Assembly (NCBI GenBank): GCA_025210555.1
Contig: JAOARL010000014.1
Location: 1 to 64,000 of the forward strand
DNA: 64,000 nucleotides
From: Clostridia bacterium
GTDB lineage: Bacteria; Bacillota; Clostridia; Lachnospirales; JAOARL01
Reading direction: 5' to 3'
The translations under genes were made by a program, and so were the position numbers. The notes under the pieces are model-generated. The model was not told the origin of the DNA. It saw only the letters and a program-made list of their open reading frames with translations, and made no database searches. Positions 41,499 through 49,030 of the stretch are shown here, piece by piece; position 1 is the first letter of the stretch; the number at the start of each line of letters is the position of its first letter.

Positions 41499-43604
41499 AT
41501 GAGAGATGTAGAAATTTTAGCACCAGCAGGAAATATAGATAACTTTTATGCAGCGGTTAATTCAGGATGTAACGCTGTTTATTTAGGTGGAAAAGATTTC
41601 AATGCTAGAAAAAGAGCTGGTAATTTTACAAATGAAGAGCTTAAAGAAGCTATAGAGTATGCTCATCTTAGAGATGTGCAGGTGTTTCTAACAGTTAATA
41701 CACTATATAATAATGATGAGATAGAGAATATATTTAAGTTCTTAGATGAAGTATACATGATGGGAATAGATGCCTTTATAGTTCAAGATATAGGTTTTTA
41801 TTCACTTGCAAAAGAAAGATATAAAGAAGTTGAGTTCCATGCAAGTACTCAAATGACAGCTCATAGTTTAGAAGATGTATTGTACTTAGAAGAGCTAGGA
41901 TTTGATAGAGTTGTTTTATCAAGAGAGTTAACTCTTAATCAAATAAAGGAAATAACTACTAAGACAAATGTAGATATAGAGTGTTTTGTGCACGGTGCAT
42001 TATGTATGAGTTATTCAGGAATATGCTACATGAGCTCATTTATAGGAGATAGAAGTGGTAATAGAGGAGATTGTGCTCAGCCATGTAGAATGAAGTATTC
42101 TATTAAGCAAGGAGATAAGCTTATACATAAGGATAAATATTTGCTTAGTCTTAAGGATTTAAATACTCTTGAAATAATAGATGATTTAATAGAGGCTGGT
42201 ATTAAGTCTTTGAAGATAGAAGGAAGACTTAAAAGTAAAGAATATACAGCAGGTGTTGTATCAATATATAGAAAGAATGTAGATAAAATAGATGCTGATA
42301 TAAATAAAGATATGGATACTCTTAAGCAGCTATTTAGCAGAGGAGATCAAACAAAAGGATATTATCTTGATAGAAAAGATATGATAAATAGAGAAATAGG
42401 AAAACATGTTGGGTTAGTTATAGGTAAAAGTATAGGGAAAGATAAAGTAGAGCTTATCAAAGAGATAAAAAAAGGTGATAAGGTAGCTTATTTTAAGAAT
42501 GGAAAGACAGAAGGATTTGAATCTGATAGAGACTATCCAGTAGGAATAAATAAGTTCAGTAACGTTAATTTAACTGATGTTATAAATATTTATAAGACAA
42601 AGGATAAAGCTTTAACTAAAACATTAACTAATTTAAAAGATAATTATAAAATGGATATCAATATAAATTTTTATGCAGATAAAGATAATGTTAGCATAAC
42701 TTTATATAATGATAAGTATTCTATATCTGAAAGTATAAAAAATAATACTTTTGATAAGGCATTAGATAAGGAAAGACTTGAGCAGCAGCTAAGAAAGTTT
42801 GGATCTACTTCATTTAGAGTTGTAAATATGGATATAGAAGGTGAAGCTGTATTAGTATCTATAAAAGAAATAAATGAATTAAGAAGACTAGCAGCAGAGA
42901 AACTTAAAGAAGAAGTGCTTAAGATAAATAGAAGTATAAGTAATACTCATATAGAAAAGTATACAGAAGGAAAAGTGAACAAGACTACAAGTGTTCTTGT
43001 AAAAGATATAGATCAATACAATATAGTTAAGAAGTTTAAAGATATAGATAAAATATATGTAGAAGGTTTTATTCCAGAAGATAAAGAAGTATATTATGTA
43101 CTTCCAATGATAGATAAAGTATCATCAGAGAAAGCAATATTAGAAGTAAAAGATAAGGTAAAAGGTTTTGTTGTAAGGACATATGGACAGTTTAAAATAT
43201 GTAGAGACAACAATATTGATAACATAGTTCTTGATTACACTTTTAACATATATAACAATGAATCTGCAAGGTTTTATAAAGATTATATAGTAACAGAAAG
43301 TGTGGAAAACAAGGGTATAATAGGAGAAAATGTTGAAACTATTGTGTATGGAAAAATTAAAGTTATGACAATGAATCAATGTATATCTGGAACATGTGAT
43401 AAATCTAGTAATAAATATACCTTAGTTGATAGGATGAATGAAGAATATATATTAGAAGCAGATTGTAAGAATTGTATAAATTATATATATTCTAGAAATA
43501 ATATAAATAGCAAGAAAGAGAAAGGATATATTAGATATAATTTTTCTTTTGAAACACCAAAAGAAATAAGAGATATATTGATTTCTCATGGGTATGTGTT
43601 ATAA
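41499..43604 (+). CDS. U32 family peptidase / RNA hydroxylase-type protein
   Basis: A 701-residue protein of the U32 family. The N-terminal TIM-barrel-like part starts EILAPAGN and contains the GKDFNARKRAGNF stretch; a cysteine cluster at about 163-200 (FVHGALCMSYSGIC ... NRGDCAQPCR) can hold an Fe-S centre, as in RlhA and TrhP, which hydroxylate 23S rRNA or tRNA. A DUF3656-like middle with SRGDQTKGYYLDR follows, and a further Cys set (CISGTC, CKNC) is near the end. Peptidase activity is historical; RNA modification is the better guess. Cyclophilin follows. Confidence 0.85.
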   Translation: MRDVEILAPAGNIDNFYAAVNSGCNAVYLGGKDFNARKRAGNFTNEELKEAIEYAHLRDVQVFLTVNTLYNNDEIENIFKFLDEVYMMGIDAFIVQDIGFYSLAKERYKEVEFHASTQMTAHSLEDVLYLEELGFDRVVLSRELTLNQIKEITTKTNVDIECFVHGALCMSYSGICYMSSFIGDRSGNRGDCAQPCRMKYSIKQGDKLIHKDKYLLSLKDLNTLEIIDDLIEAGIKSLKIEGRLKSKEYTAGVVSIYRKNVDKIDADINKDMDTLKQLFSRGDQTKGYYLDRKDMINREIGKHVGLVIGKSIGKDKVELIKEIKKGDKVAYFKNGKTEGFESDRDYPVGINKFSNVNLTDVINIYKTKDKALTKTLTNLKDNYKMDININFYADKDNVSITLYNDKYSISESIKNNTFDKALDKERLEQQLRKFGSTSFRVVNMDIEGEAVLVSIKEINELRRLAAEKLKEEVLKINRSISNTHIEKYTEGKVNKTTSVLVKDIDQYNIVKKFKDIDKIYVEGFIPEDKEVYYVLPMIDKVSSEKAILEVKDKVKGFVVRTYGQFKICRDNNIDNIVLDYTFNIYNNESARFYKDYIVTESVENKGIIGENVETIVYGKIKVMTMNQCISGTCDKSSNKYTLVDRMNEEYILEADCKNCINYIYSRNNINSKKEKGYIRYNFSFETPKEIRDILISHGYVL

Positions 43605-43630
43605 TTTTTTTATAGGTTTGGAGGAATTTT

Positions 43631-44287
43631 ATGAAGAAAATAATAAAGATAGCATTAATAATTTTCATATTTATGCTTATATGGAAAAATAGATATTTAG
43701 TACTTAATAGAAATTTTGATCAGTTAAGACATGCTGTTGAAGGTGAAGAAGTACTTGTTATGAATACAATATATGGTGAGCTTAAGTTTAGATTGTTTGA
43801 AAAAGAAGCTCCAAAAGCTGTTAATGTAATAAGAGAAAGAGTAAAGAGTGGATATTATAGTGATATGCCAATACATAGAGTTGAAAGAAGATTTATTATT
43901 CAAACTGGTAAGTTAGATAAGCTAGTTTATGGTAAAAAAGAAAATCCAAGAAGAGATTTTAGTGATGAAGCGAATAATAAAGCACACCACTTTAGAGGAG
44001 CATTAGCTTTTGAAAATAGTGATACTAAAAATCAAGGTGAGATATTCATAGTTGATGGTAAGAAGCCAAAGACTAAAGATGATTTATCTGGTTATGATAG
44101 TCATATTGAGAAGGCTTATAGAGAAAGAGGAGGTCTTCCAAAACTTGATGGAAAGTCTACTGTTTTTGCCCAATTATATGATAGTGATGATGTTCTAAAT
44201 AGAATTTCAAAGATTAGAGTTATGGGTGGATGGAAGCCAGAGTTTGAGTTTAAAATTATTGGTGCTAAAATAGAAAAAATTAAATAA
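43631..44287 (+). CDS. Cyclophilin-type peptidyl-prolyl isomerase, membrane anchored
   Basis: A 218-residue PPIase with an N-terminal hydrophobic segment (residues 2-20) that exports or anchors it, so it would assist folding outside the cytoplasm. The core has IYGELKFRLFEKEAPKAV, the MPIHRVERRFIIQTG strand pair and GALAFENSDTKNQGEIFIV; the catalytic Arg lies in HRV. The sequence between the motif blocks is longer than in the minimal domain. The tRNA operon promoter begins just after its stop. Confidence 0.85.
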   Translation: MKKIIKIALIIFIFMLIWKNRYLVLNRNFDQLRHAVEGEEVLVMNTIYGELKFRLFEKEAPKAVNVIRERVKSGYYSDMPIHRVERRFIIQTGKLDKLVYGKKENPRRDFSDEANNKAHHFRGALAFENSDTKNQGEIFIVDGKKPKTKDDLSGYDSHIEKAYRERGGLPKLDGKSTVFAQLYDSDDVLNRISKIRVMGGWKPEFEFKIIGAKIEKIK

Positions 44288-44293
44288 ATATTG

Positions 44294-44322
44294 TTGACAT
44301 TAATATTTAATTTTGATATATT
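44294..44322 (+). promoter_or_regulatory. tRNA operon promoter
   Basis: TTGACA at 44294-44299, exactly 17 bp, TATATT at 44317-44322; the first tRNA begins 19 bp later. Confidence 0.85.
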
Positions 44323-44340
44323 ATTAATGCGGTAAATCGC

Positions 44341-44422
44341 GGAGGGGTTCCCGAGTGGCCAAAGGGGGCAGACTGTAAATCTGTTGCATCTTGCTTCGAA
44401 GGTTCAAATCCTTCTCCCTCCA
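44341..44422 (+). tRNA. tRNA-Tyr (GTA)
   Basis: Acceptor stem GGAGGGG / TCCCTCC with discriminator A, long variable arm as expected for bacterial tRNA-Tyr, T arm GGTTCAAATCC, anticodon GTA at 44375-44377. CCA is not encoded. Confidence 0.95.
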
Positions 44423-44429
44423 TTTACCT

Positions 44430-44515
44430 GCCGAAGTGGCGGAACTGGCAGACGCACAGGACTTAAAATCCTGCGGTCTTGATTGACCGTACCGGTTCGA
44501 TTCCGGTCTTCGGCA
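44430..44515 (+). tRNA. tRNA-Leu (TAA)
   Basis: Acceptor stem GCCGAAG / CTTCGGC with discriminator A, anticodon TAA at 44464-44466 in the stem CAGGA/TCCTG, long variable arm, T arm CCGGTTCGATTCCGG. Confidence 0.95.
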
Positions 44516-44518
44516 TAT

Positions 44519-44589
44519 GCGGGTGTAGTTCAATGGTAGAACGTCAGCCTTCCAAGCTGATCACGTGGGTTCGATTCCCATCACCCGCT
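44519..44589 (+). tRNA. tRNA-Gly (TCC)
   Basis: Acceptor stem GCGGGTG / CACCCGC with discriminator T, anticodon TCC at 44551-44553, T arm GTGGGTTCGATTCCCAT. Confidence 0.95.
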
Positions 44590-44601
44590 CTTTTTATACA
44601 C

Positions 44602-44673
44602 GCGTGAGTGGCTCAGTGGTAGAGCATCTCGTTGCCAACGAGAGGGTCGCGGGTTCAAGTCCCGTCTCACGCT
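44602..44673 (+). tRNA. tRNA-Gly (GCC), target of integration
   Basis: Acceptor stem GCGTGAG / CTCACGC with discriminator T, anticodon GCC at 44634-44636 in TCTCG/CGAGA. Its 3' half (from the anticodon loop on) is repeated at 47007 and 49260, showing that this gene is the attachment site for the units downstream. Confidence 0.95.
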
Positions 44674-44675
44674 TA
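44632..44675 (+). repeat. Attachment-site core copy A, within tRNA-Gly(GCC)
   Basis: The 44-bp 3' half of tRNA-Gly(GCC), from TTGCC of the anticodon loop to CGCTTA. Copies B (47007-47050) and C (49260-49303) differ at two positions each. Confidence 0.85.
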
Positions 44676-44723
44676 GAGTAGTAAGGGTTGTAGCGATTGT
44701 GAGTTTTTGAAAAAGCAAAAACT

Positions 44724-44741
44724 TCTAACCTAAATCTAACC
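44724..44741 (+). other. Paired TCTAACC sites, element 1 left end
   Basis: TCTAACC at 44724-44730 and 44735-44741, 11 bp apart start to start. The same pair in the same spacing recurs at 46953, 47100 (variant TCCAACC/TCTAACG) and 49133 (variant TCTAATC/TCTAACC). Spacing near one helical turn fits arm-type binding sites of a tyrosine recombinase. Confidence 0.55.
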
Positions 44742-44745
44742 ATGG

Positions 44746-44778
44746 ACAACATATTTCTAACGAATATGTTGTTTTTTT
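44746..44778 (+). terminator. Terminator of the tRNA operon, supplied by element 1
   Basis: A perfect 10-bp stem ACAACATATT / AATATGTTGT with loop TCTAACG and a T7 run. Repeated at 47122-47154 in element 2. Confidence 0.85.
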
Positions 44779-44936
44779 GTGTCTAAAAATATTGTAAATA
44801 AAAGCAAAGTGTGAATTGCAAAGCTCGTTTTATACGAGATACTAAAAAATGTTTGATTGCTCTTTTTTAAATGAACATTAAGCTGTATAATTATATAAAG
44901 TACTAGGCGAGGGTAATAAAATTTGAGGAGGATAAT

Positions 44937-45098
44937 ATGGTTAAATGTAAAAATTGTGGTAGAGAAGTAGAGCCACATAGAGAATTTAGTATGTTTTGGT
45001 TTGTTGTTTTCATACTATTATTCTTTCCATTAGCTATAATGCAAATAATTATAGCGCCTAAAACTAAGTGCCCAGCTTGTGGCAAGAAAGTATATTAA
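44937..45098 (+). CDS. Zinc-ribbon peptide with one membrane segment
   Basis: A 53-residue protein. CKNC at residues 4-7 and CPAC at 44-47 form a split zinc ribbon flanking one hydrophobic helix (about 20-40). The ATG follows GAGGAGG. Such zinc-ribbon/membrane peptides are common but without assigned function. First cargo gene of element 1. Confidence 0.65.
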   Translation: MVKCKNCGREVEPHREFSMFWFVVFILLFFPLAIMQIIIAPKTKCPACGKKVY

Positions 45099-45127
45099 TT
45101 ATAATAAGATTAGAAAGAAGGACAGCT

Positions 45128-45310
45128 ATGATAAGTGTTAAATTTCAGAATGAAGATGGTACAATTAATGTTGCAAAAGAAGTAAATGATGAGTTACTGA
45201 AAAGAATAATGAATGCAAATATGAAGATAATATATAAGGGCGAAGAATATTTTGTGGTAAGCTCAGGATTCGATATAACAACAGGAAAAGTTATTGCTTG
45301 GATTGAATAA
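45128..45310 (+). CDS. Small protein of unknown function
   Basis: A 60-residue protein starting at ATG 45128 with AAGGA upstream. It reads as a small beta-rich domain (MISVKFQNEDGTINV ... GEEYFVVSSGFDITTGKVIAWIE). The longer in-frame version from 45068 overlaps the zinc-ribbon gene and is less likely. No family recognised. Part of the element 1 cargo. Confidence 0.5.
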   Translation: MISVKFQNEDGTINVAKEVNDELLKRIMNANMKIIYKGEEYFVVSSGFDITTGKVIAWIE

Positions 45311-45314
45311 CAAA

Positions 45315-45446
45315 ATGATAGGGTTGTTATTTGGGCTGTTATTATTAGTTATGTTGTTAATGGTGGCAGAGATTGTAAAAGGAGTAGTATTGGTAATACC
45401 AATATTAGTTGTTTTGATATTAATAAAAGCATTCACGATTAAATAA
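45315..45446 (+). CDS. Hydrophobic 43-residue peptide
   Basis: ATG 45315 to TAA 45446 encodes a very hydrophobic peptide (IGLLFGLLLLVMLLMVAEI, then VVLVIPILVVLILIKAF), two membrane segments around a single Glu/Lys turn. It begins 4 bp after the preceding stop, so re-initiation could drive it; no separate ribosome binding site is visible. Small double-membrane peptides next to ATPases can be toxins or defence effectors; that is only a possibility here. Confidence 0.45.
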   Translation: MIGLLFGLLLLVMLLMVAEIVKGVVLVIPILVVLILIKAFTIK

Positions 45447-45482
45447 TTAAGTGATTTTAAAGTTATTTCAAAAAACAAACTC

Positions 45483-45516
45483 GAAAAAGTGGCATAGAAT
45501 TCAATGCTGCTTTTTC
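45483..45516 (+). terminator. Probable terminator before the KAP gene
   Basis: A 13-bp stem GAAAAAGTGGCAT / ATGCTGCTTTTTC with two G-U pairs and an 8-nt loop; the T-run is inside the 3' arm. Confidence 0.5.
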
Positions 45517-45575
45517 AATATATAGTACAAAAGCTTAATAATATAGATAGAACTTTAAAATAAAGGGAGGTTTTT

Positions 45576-46943
45576 ATGGCAAAAAGTACATCGTTTAAAG
45601 ATGACAAATTAAGAAGGGAAAATTTTGCAAATCAACTTAGTAAAATTATAATTAAAAGTAGAGAGTATAAATTAAATGATTCTTTAGTTATTGCATTAGA
45701 TTCAGGTTGGGGAACAGGGAAAACAACTTTTATTGATATGTGGAGTAATAATTTGGAAAAGAATAATGAATTATTATGTTTGAAATATAATGCCTGGGAG
45801 CATGATGATTGGAATTCAGCTTTAGTTACAATAATACATGAACTAACAGGAGTACTTAATGACAAAACACTAAAAACAGGATTAAAGAAAGCAGGAAATA
45901 AAGTCTACAGAACAATGAGAGTTGCGGGTACTAAAATCACCAAAGATATTTCTTTTGGACTAATAGAAAAGTGTACAGGGATAAATGTTGCAAATTTAGG
46001 TGAGGAAATTATTAATGAGCTCAAAAATGAAGGTGAAAATTCAATTTTAGATGATTATAAAAAATATGTTGACTCAAAATCATCATTTAAGAAGGTTTTA
46101 GAAAAAATTTCTAAAGAAAAAAAATTAGTTATTTTTATAGATGAGTTAGATAGATGTAGACCTAATTATGCGATTGAGGTTTTAGAGACTATAAAGCATC
46201 TTTTTGACATAGAGAATCTTGTTTTTGTAGTAAGTTTGGATATGCAACAATTAAGTCATTCCATAGCTACAATATATGGAAATGATATGGACTCTGCGGG
46301 ATATTTAAGACGTTTTTTTGATATGCACGTAAAAATACCTGCTCCTGAAACGAGAGAATACTTAGATGTATTAATTGAAAAAAATAAAATTGATATTAAT
46401 GGAAATTTGACGGAAAAAATAGAGTATATATTTTCGGCTTTAAGAATGACGCTCAGAGACATGGATATACTAATGAAGAATATGAAAATTTTAATAGATG
46501 TAGTTTTAGAAGATAGTACTGGAGATAAAATGAATGAATTATATATTTTTATGATGAGCCTAAAATATAAAGAACCACGAGTTTATAATATGTATTTCGA
46601 TGAAAGTGTATCGCATAATGATTTTGCTAAAGAGATTAATAAGTTTAAAGTTAGTGAAAATATTCAAGAAGAAATTATAGGAAAGAGAAGTATATATTTA
46701 GATAGATCGCCATTAAGTATGGATGAGACTAATAGCATTTTAAGTTATGATGAAAATTCAAAAAGAATAATCATAAAAAGAGATAATGGTTTAGCAGTTA
46801 GTTTAGATTTGATTACATTTTTAAATGACAAAAAATTAAATAGGATTATGAGTTCAAAAGAAGTAAAAAACAATCCCTTGATATTGGGAATGAAGGTATC
46901 AAAATTTATAGAGAGAAAAATTGAATTATTTGATATAAACTAA
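45576..46943 (+). CDS. KAP family P-loop NTPase
   Basis: A 455-residue ATPase of the KAP family (STAND-related). Walker A GWGTGKTT at 44-51, YNAWEHDD after it, Walker B FIDELDRC with D189-E190, and the following NYAIEVLETIKHLF ... VFVVSLD, which is characteristic of KAP proteins. The usual inserted membrane helices are not obvious. KAP NTPases are recurrent in anti-phage defence and phage exclusion. It fills most of element 1 and has its own GGGAGG site. Partner or effector is unknown; the small membrane peptides upstream are candidates. Confidence 0.85.
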   Translation: MAKSTSFKDDKLRRENFANQLSKIIIKSREYKLNDSLVIALDSGWGTGKTTFIDMWSNNLEKNNELLCLKYNAWEHDDWNSALVTIIHELTGVLNDKTLKTGLKKAGNKVYRTMRVAGTKITKDISFGLIEKCTGINVANLGEEIINELKNEGENSILDDYKKYVDSKSSFKKVLEKISKEKKLVIFIDELDRCRPNYAIEVLETIKHLFDIENLVFVVSLDMQQLSHSIATIYGNDMDSAGYLRRFFDMHVKIPAPETREYLDVLIEKNKIDINGNLTEKIEYIFSALRMTLRDMDILMKNMKILIDVVLEDSTGDKMNELYIFMMSLKYKEPRVYNMYFDESVSHNDFAKEINKFKVSENIQEEIIGKRSIYLDRSPLSMDETNSILSYDENSKRIIIKRDNGLAVSLDLITFLNDKKLNRIMSSKEVKNNPLILGMKVSKFIERKIELFDIN

Positions 46944-46952
46944 AATTAAACT

Positions 46953-46970
46953 TCTAACCTTTTTCTAACC
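46953..46970 (+). other. Paired TCTAACC sites, element 1 right end
   Basis: TCTAACC at 46953-46959 and 46964-46970, followed by CCAGAGAGT, 37 bp before attachment copy B. The same layout precedes copy C at 49133-49150. Confidence 0.55.
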
Positions 46971-47006
46971 CCAGAGAGTGCACTAGCTGCTTGTCACCGA
47001 ACCACA

Positions 47007-47050
47007 TTGCCAACGAGAGGGTCGCGGGTTCAAGTACCGTCTCGCGCTTA
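47007..47050 (+). repeat. Attachment-site core copy B (tRNA-Gly 3' half)
   Basis: A 44-bp copy of the 3' half of tRNA-Gly(GCC) with a C to A change in the T loop region (CAAGTACCG) and one acceptor-stem change. The tRNA 5' half is missing, so this is not a functional tRNA. Confidence 0.85.
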
Positions 47051-47099
47051 GTAAAATCAAAGGGTGTAGTGATTTTTGGGTTTTGCAAAAACAAAAACT

Positions 47100-47117
47100 T
47101 CCAACCTAAATCTAACG
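47100..47117 (+). other. Paired heptamer sites, element 2 left end
   Basis: TCCAACC at 47100-47106 and TCTAACG at 47111-47117, same 11-bp spacing and same position relative to the terminator as in element 1. Confidence 0.5.
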
Positions 47118-47121
47118 GTAG

Positions 47122-47154
47122 ACAACATATTTCTAACGAATATGTTGTTTTTTT
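47122..47154 (+). terminator. Copy of the tRNA-operon terminator in element 2
   Basis: Identical stem ACAACATATT / AATATGTTGT and loop TCTAACG to 44746-44778. It suggests every element carries the terminator that replaces that of the disrupted tRNA operon. Confidence 0.8.
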
Positions 47155-47333
47155 GTTTTTTATCAGAATGGTGTATAAAGATGCAAAAAAGTGATAAGGT
47201 TAAAATCGAGAATTAATGATAAAGAAAATATGAATATAGAAGCAAAAAAAGTGAACAGAAATTTGACTTGTTCAAAAAAGGAGCGTATATTTAACAAAGA
47301 GAATATTATTACTAATAAACATTATCATGAAGT

Positions 47334-47882
47334 TTGGGGTGTGGATATTTTATATCAAATAAATTGTTTGAAAAAGTATTAGAAAGAGAGTTTGTAAAAT
47401 TAAGAGAAGAAGCAATAGAACTAAGAAGAGAGATTAAAGAAGAATTAAATGAAAGAGGAATGCTAAGAAGCAGTTATGCTATAAATTCTATTTACAAAGA
47501 ATTAGGCAAGTTCATTGAAGGGAAAATAGAAAGGTATATTGTAAGTTTAAGAGAATTAAAAGTAAATAATATATATAGTAAGAGGAAAATAAAAAAGTCA
47601 TATGATTTAATAATAGAAGATTATAAGACATATGTAAAAGAAATACTTGATGACTGTAAAAAAGATCTTAAAAAGATGAGAATGTCGGAAGGTGATTATG
47701 AGAATCTAATAGAGAATGGTGAAGAGAGAGTAAAATCTTTAAGTAAAGATTTAAATAGTCAAGTTGATATTTTAAGTGAATTACTATCAGATTTAGGTGT
47801 TAAATATGCTAAGAGTGCAAGTTTTATAGCTGCAATTGCGCTTTTGGTTTCAATTTTGGCATTATGTGGGTTAATAAAATAA
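47334..47882 (+). CDS. Coiled-coil protein with C-terminal membrane anchor
   Basis: About 182 residues, nearly all helix-forming and Lys/Glu rich (coiled coil from about 10 to 150), ending in a single hydrophobic segment SFIAAIALLVSILALCGLI. It would be a tail-anchored membrane protein with its body in the cytoplasm. The TTG at 47334 has no clear ribosome binding site, so the true start is uncertain and could lie a few codons inside. It ends 19 bp before the AbiF-like gene and is probably co-transcribed. No family recognised; a third component of the module or an independent effector is possible. Confidence 0.6.
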   Translation: MGCGYFISNKLFEKVLEREFVKLREEAIELRREIKEELNERGMLRSSYAINSIYKELGKFIEGKIERYIVSLRELKVNNIYSKRKIKKSYDLIIEDYKTYVKEILDDCKKDLKKMRMSEGDYENLIENGEERVKSLSKDLNSQVDILSELLSDLGVKYAKSASFIAAIALLVSILALCGLIK

Positions 47883-47901
47883 AAGTGGGAGGATTGTAAC
47901 A

Positions 47902-48882
47902 GTGGTTAAAGGATTTAAAACATACGATATGCAAATAGAATATTTGAGGAAAGAAAAAAACATAATATGTGACACATTGAATGATAGGGATATTTTAGTT
48001 AAGTATGGATATTTTAATGTGGTTAATGGATATAAAATGCCATTTGTTGCAAGTAAAGACGAAAATGGAAATCATACATATGTAAAAGGTGTTAGAATAG
48101 CAGATATATTAGAAGTTAAATTGTTCGATGATGAATTAAGACATGTGCTATTTAAAAATATTACTAAAGTTGAGGCGGAAGTTAGAACAGTTGCGGCATA
48201 TGCTTTTGATTTATCTAATGAAAAAGATAATAAAAATTGGCAAGATAATTCAGCTTATGATGATGAGTATTTTGAAGTGAAAAAAATCGTAGAGGTAGTT
48301 AAGTCTTTAATGAGTGAAGTTAGTACTTCAAGAAGTAATTACTTGAGACACTATCAAGAAAAGCACAGTACAATACCTACATGGATACTAGTTAAGGTTA
48401 TTAATTTTAATACATTTATAGACTTTCTTAATATTACTCGAAAAGATGTTAAGGATTCAATTTGTGATTTGTATGGACTAAAGAATAGAAAAGATTATTC
48501 GGATTATAAATTATTACAAGGAAGTCTACATTGGATTAGAAAAATAAGAAACGCTTGTGGGCATAATGAGAGAGTGTATGACATGCAAATGGGTGGTAGA
48601 ATAGATTTAAAATATTTTGATACACTTCCAAAGACTTATTCAGTTAAGCGAGGTCAAAATAAAACGATGCTAGATTTACTTGTATATATGAGATATTATT
48701 TAAGTGATGATGATTATATAAGAATGCTAGAGGAAATTGAAGGGTTATTAAGAGGCTTAGAGGAAAAAATTGAGAAGTATGCATTTGAAATTATTAGAAG
48801 TAAAATGGGAATAAAGTCACTTGGACATTTTGAAGAATTTAAAAAATTAAAAAAAGAAATAAAATATTGTGATTTTTGTTGA
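47902..48882 (+). CDS. AbiF/AbiD-type (Abi_2 family) HEPN protein
   Basis: A 326-residue protein of the Abi_2 family of abortive-infection proteins. The family pattern is clear: an N-terminal LNDRDILVKYGYFNVVNGY, the middle RHYQEKHSTIPTW (149-161) and the HEPN motif R216-N-A-C-G-H221 in WIRKIRNACGHNERVYD. R-x4-H is the ribonuclease signature of HEPN domains, also found in Cas13. The GTG start has GGGAGG 9 nt upstream. The stop codon overlaps the -35 box of the first of two small RNAs. In this family the protein is the toxic RNase and an adjacent RNA can be the antitoxin or guide-like partner; activity here is inferred. Confidence 0.85.
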   Translation: MVKGFKTYDMQIEYLRKEKNIICDTLNDRDILVKYGYFNVVNGYKMPFVASKDENGNHTYVKGVRIADILEVKLFDDELRHVLFKNITKVEAEVRTVAAYAFDLSNEKDNKNWQDNSAYDDEYFEVKKIVEVVKSLMSEVSTSRSNYLRHYQEKHSTIPTWILVKVINFNTFIDFLNITRKDVKDSICDLYGLKNRKDYSDYKLLQGSLHWIRKIRNACGHNERVYDMQMGGRIDLKYFDTLPKTYSVKRGQNKTMLDLLVYMRYYLSDDDYIRMLEEIEGLLRGLEEKIEKYAFEIIRSKMGIKSLGHFEEFKKLKKEIKYCDFC

Positions 48883-48906
48883 CTATTATAAAAAAGGTGT
48901 TAAAAT
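48879..48906 (+). promoter_or_regulatory. Promoter of small RNA copy 1
   Basis: TTGACT at 48879-48884 (overlapping the abiF stop codon) and TAAAAT at 48901-48906, 16 bp apart. The start point would fall at about 48913, the first base of the conserved 60-nt repeat. Confidence 0.75.
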
Positions 48907-48912
48907 AAATAG

Positions 48913-48972
48913 ACAGAGATATCCCATGGACTTGGGATGAAGAATCGTTTCCGTAGGGAGGCGATTTTTTTA
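48913..48972 (+). ncRNA. AbiF-associated small RNA, copy 1
   Basis: A 60-nt unit with a promoter ending just before it and a terminator ending it. Hairpin 1: ATCCCA (48921-48926) pairs with TGGGAT (48933-48938) around TGGACT. Linker GAAG. Hairpin 2 is the terminator: AATCGTTTCC pairs with GGAGGCGATT around a short loop, then T7. A C-rich 5' arm and G-rich 3' arm in a short stem recalls Cas13 repeat hairpins. It differs from copy 2 only at two loop bases, so structure is conserved. No start codon or frame is present. Confidence 0.75.
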
Positions 48973-49021
48973 TGTAAATCTATAGAAGGGATGAGTTGAT
49001 TTTTTTAAATAAAAATGTTAG

Positions 49022-49027
49022 TATACT
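49022..49027 (+). promoter_or_regulatory. -10 box of small RNA copy 2
   Basis: TATACT at 49022-49027 lies just ahead of the conserved repeat. The only TTGAtt candidate (48996) is 20 bp away, too far for a standard promoter, so the -35 box is weak or absent. Confidence 0.45.
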
Positions 49028-49030
49028 TAT

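Larger units (their letters stand above)
44632..47050 (+). mobile_element. Integrase-less element 1 at tRNA-Gly, carrying a KAP ATPase
   Basis: A 2,375-bp unit from the end of core copy A to the end of copy B. Left end: after the tRNA come a pair of TCTAACC heptamers (44724-44730, 44735-44741) and a terminator hairpin. Right end: a second TCTAACC pair (46953-46959, 46964-46970), then a stretch (CTGCTTGTCAC-GAACCACA) shared with element 2, then core copy B. Cargo: zinc-ribbon peptide, two small proteins, KAP-family ATPase. No integrase or excisionase is present, so it would need one in trans, like cis-mobilisable elements. Confidence 0.7.

Noticed and set aside
44324-44533. Minus-strand open frame over the tRNA genes
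   Set aside because: It lies across three tRNA genes and is an artefact of their GC-rich sequence.
47191-47382. 63-residue open frame
   Set aside because: No ribosome binding site, no recognisable domain, overlaps the coiled-coil gene in another frame. Possibly a relic; not supported as a gene.
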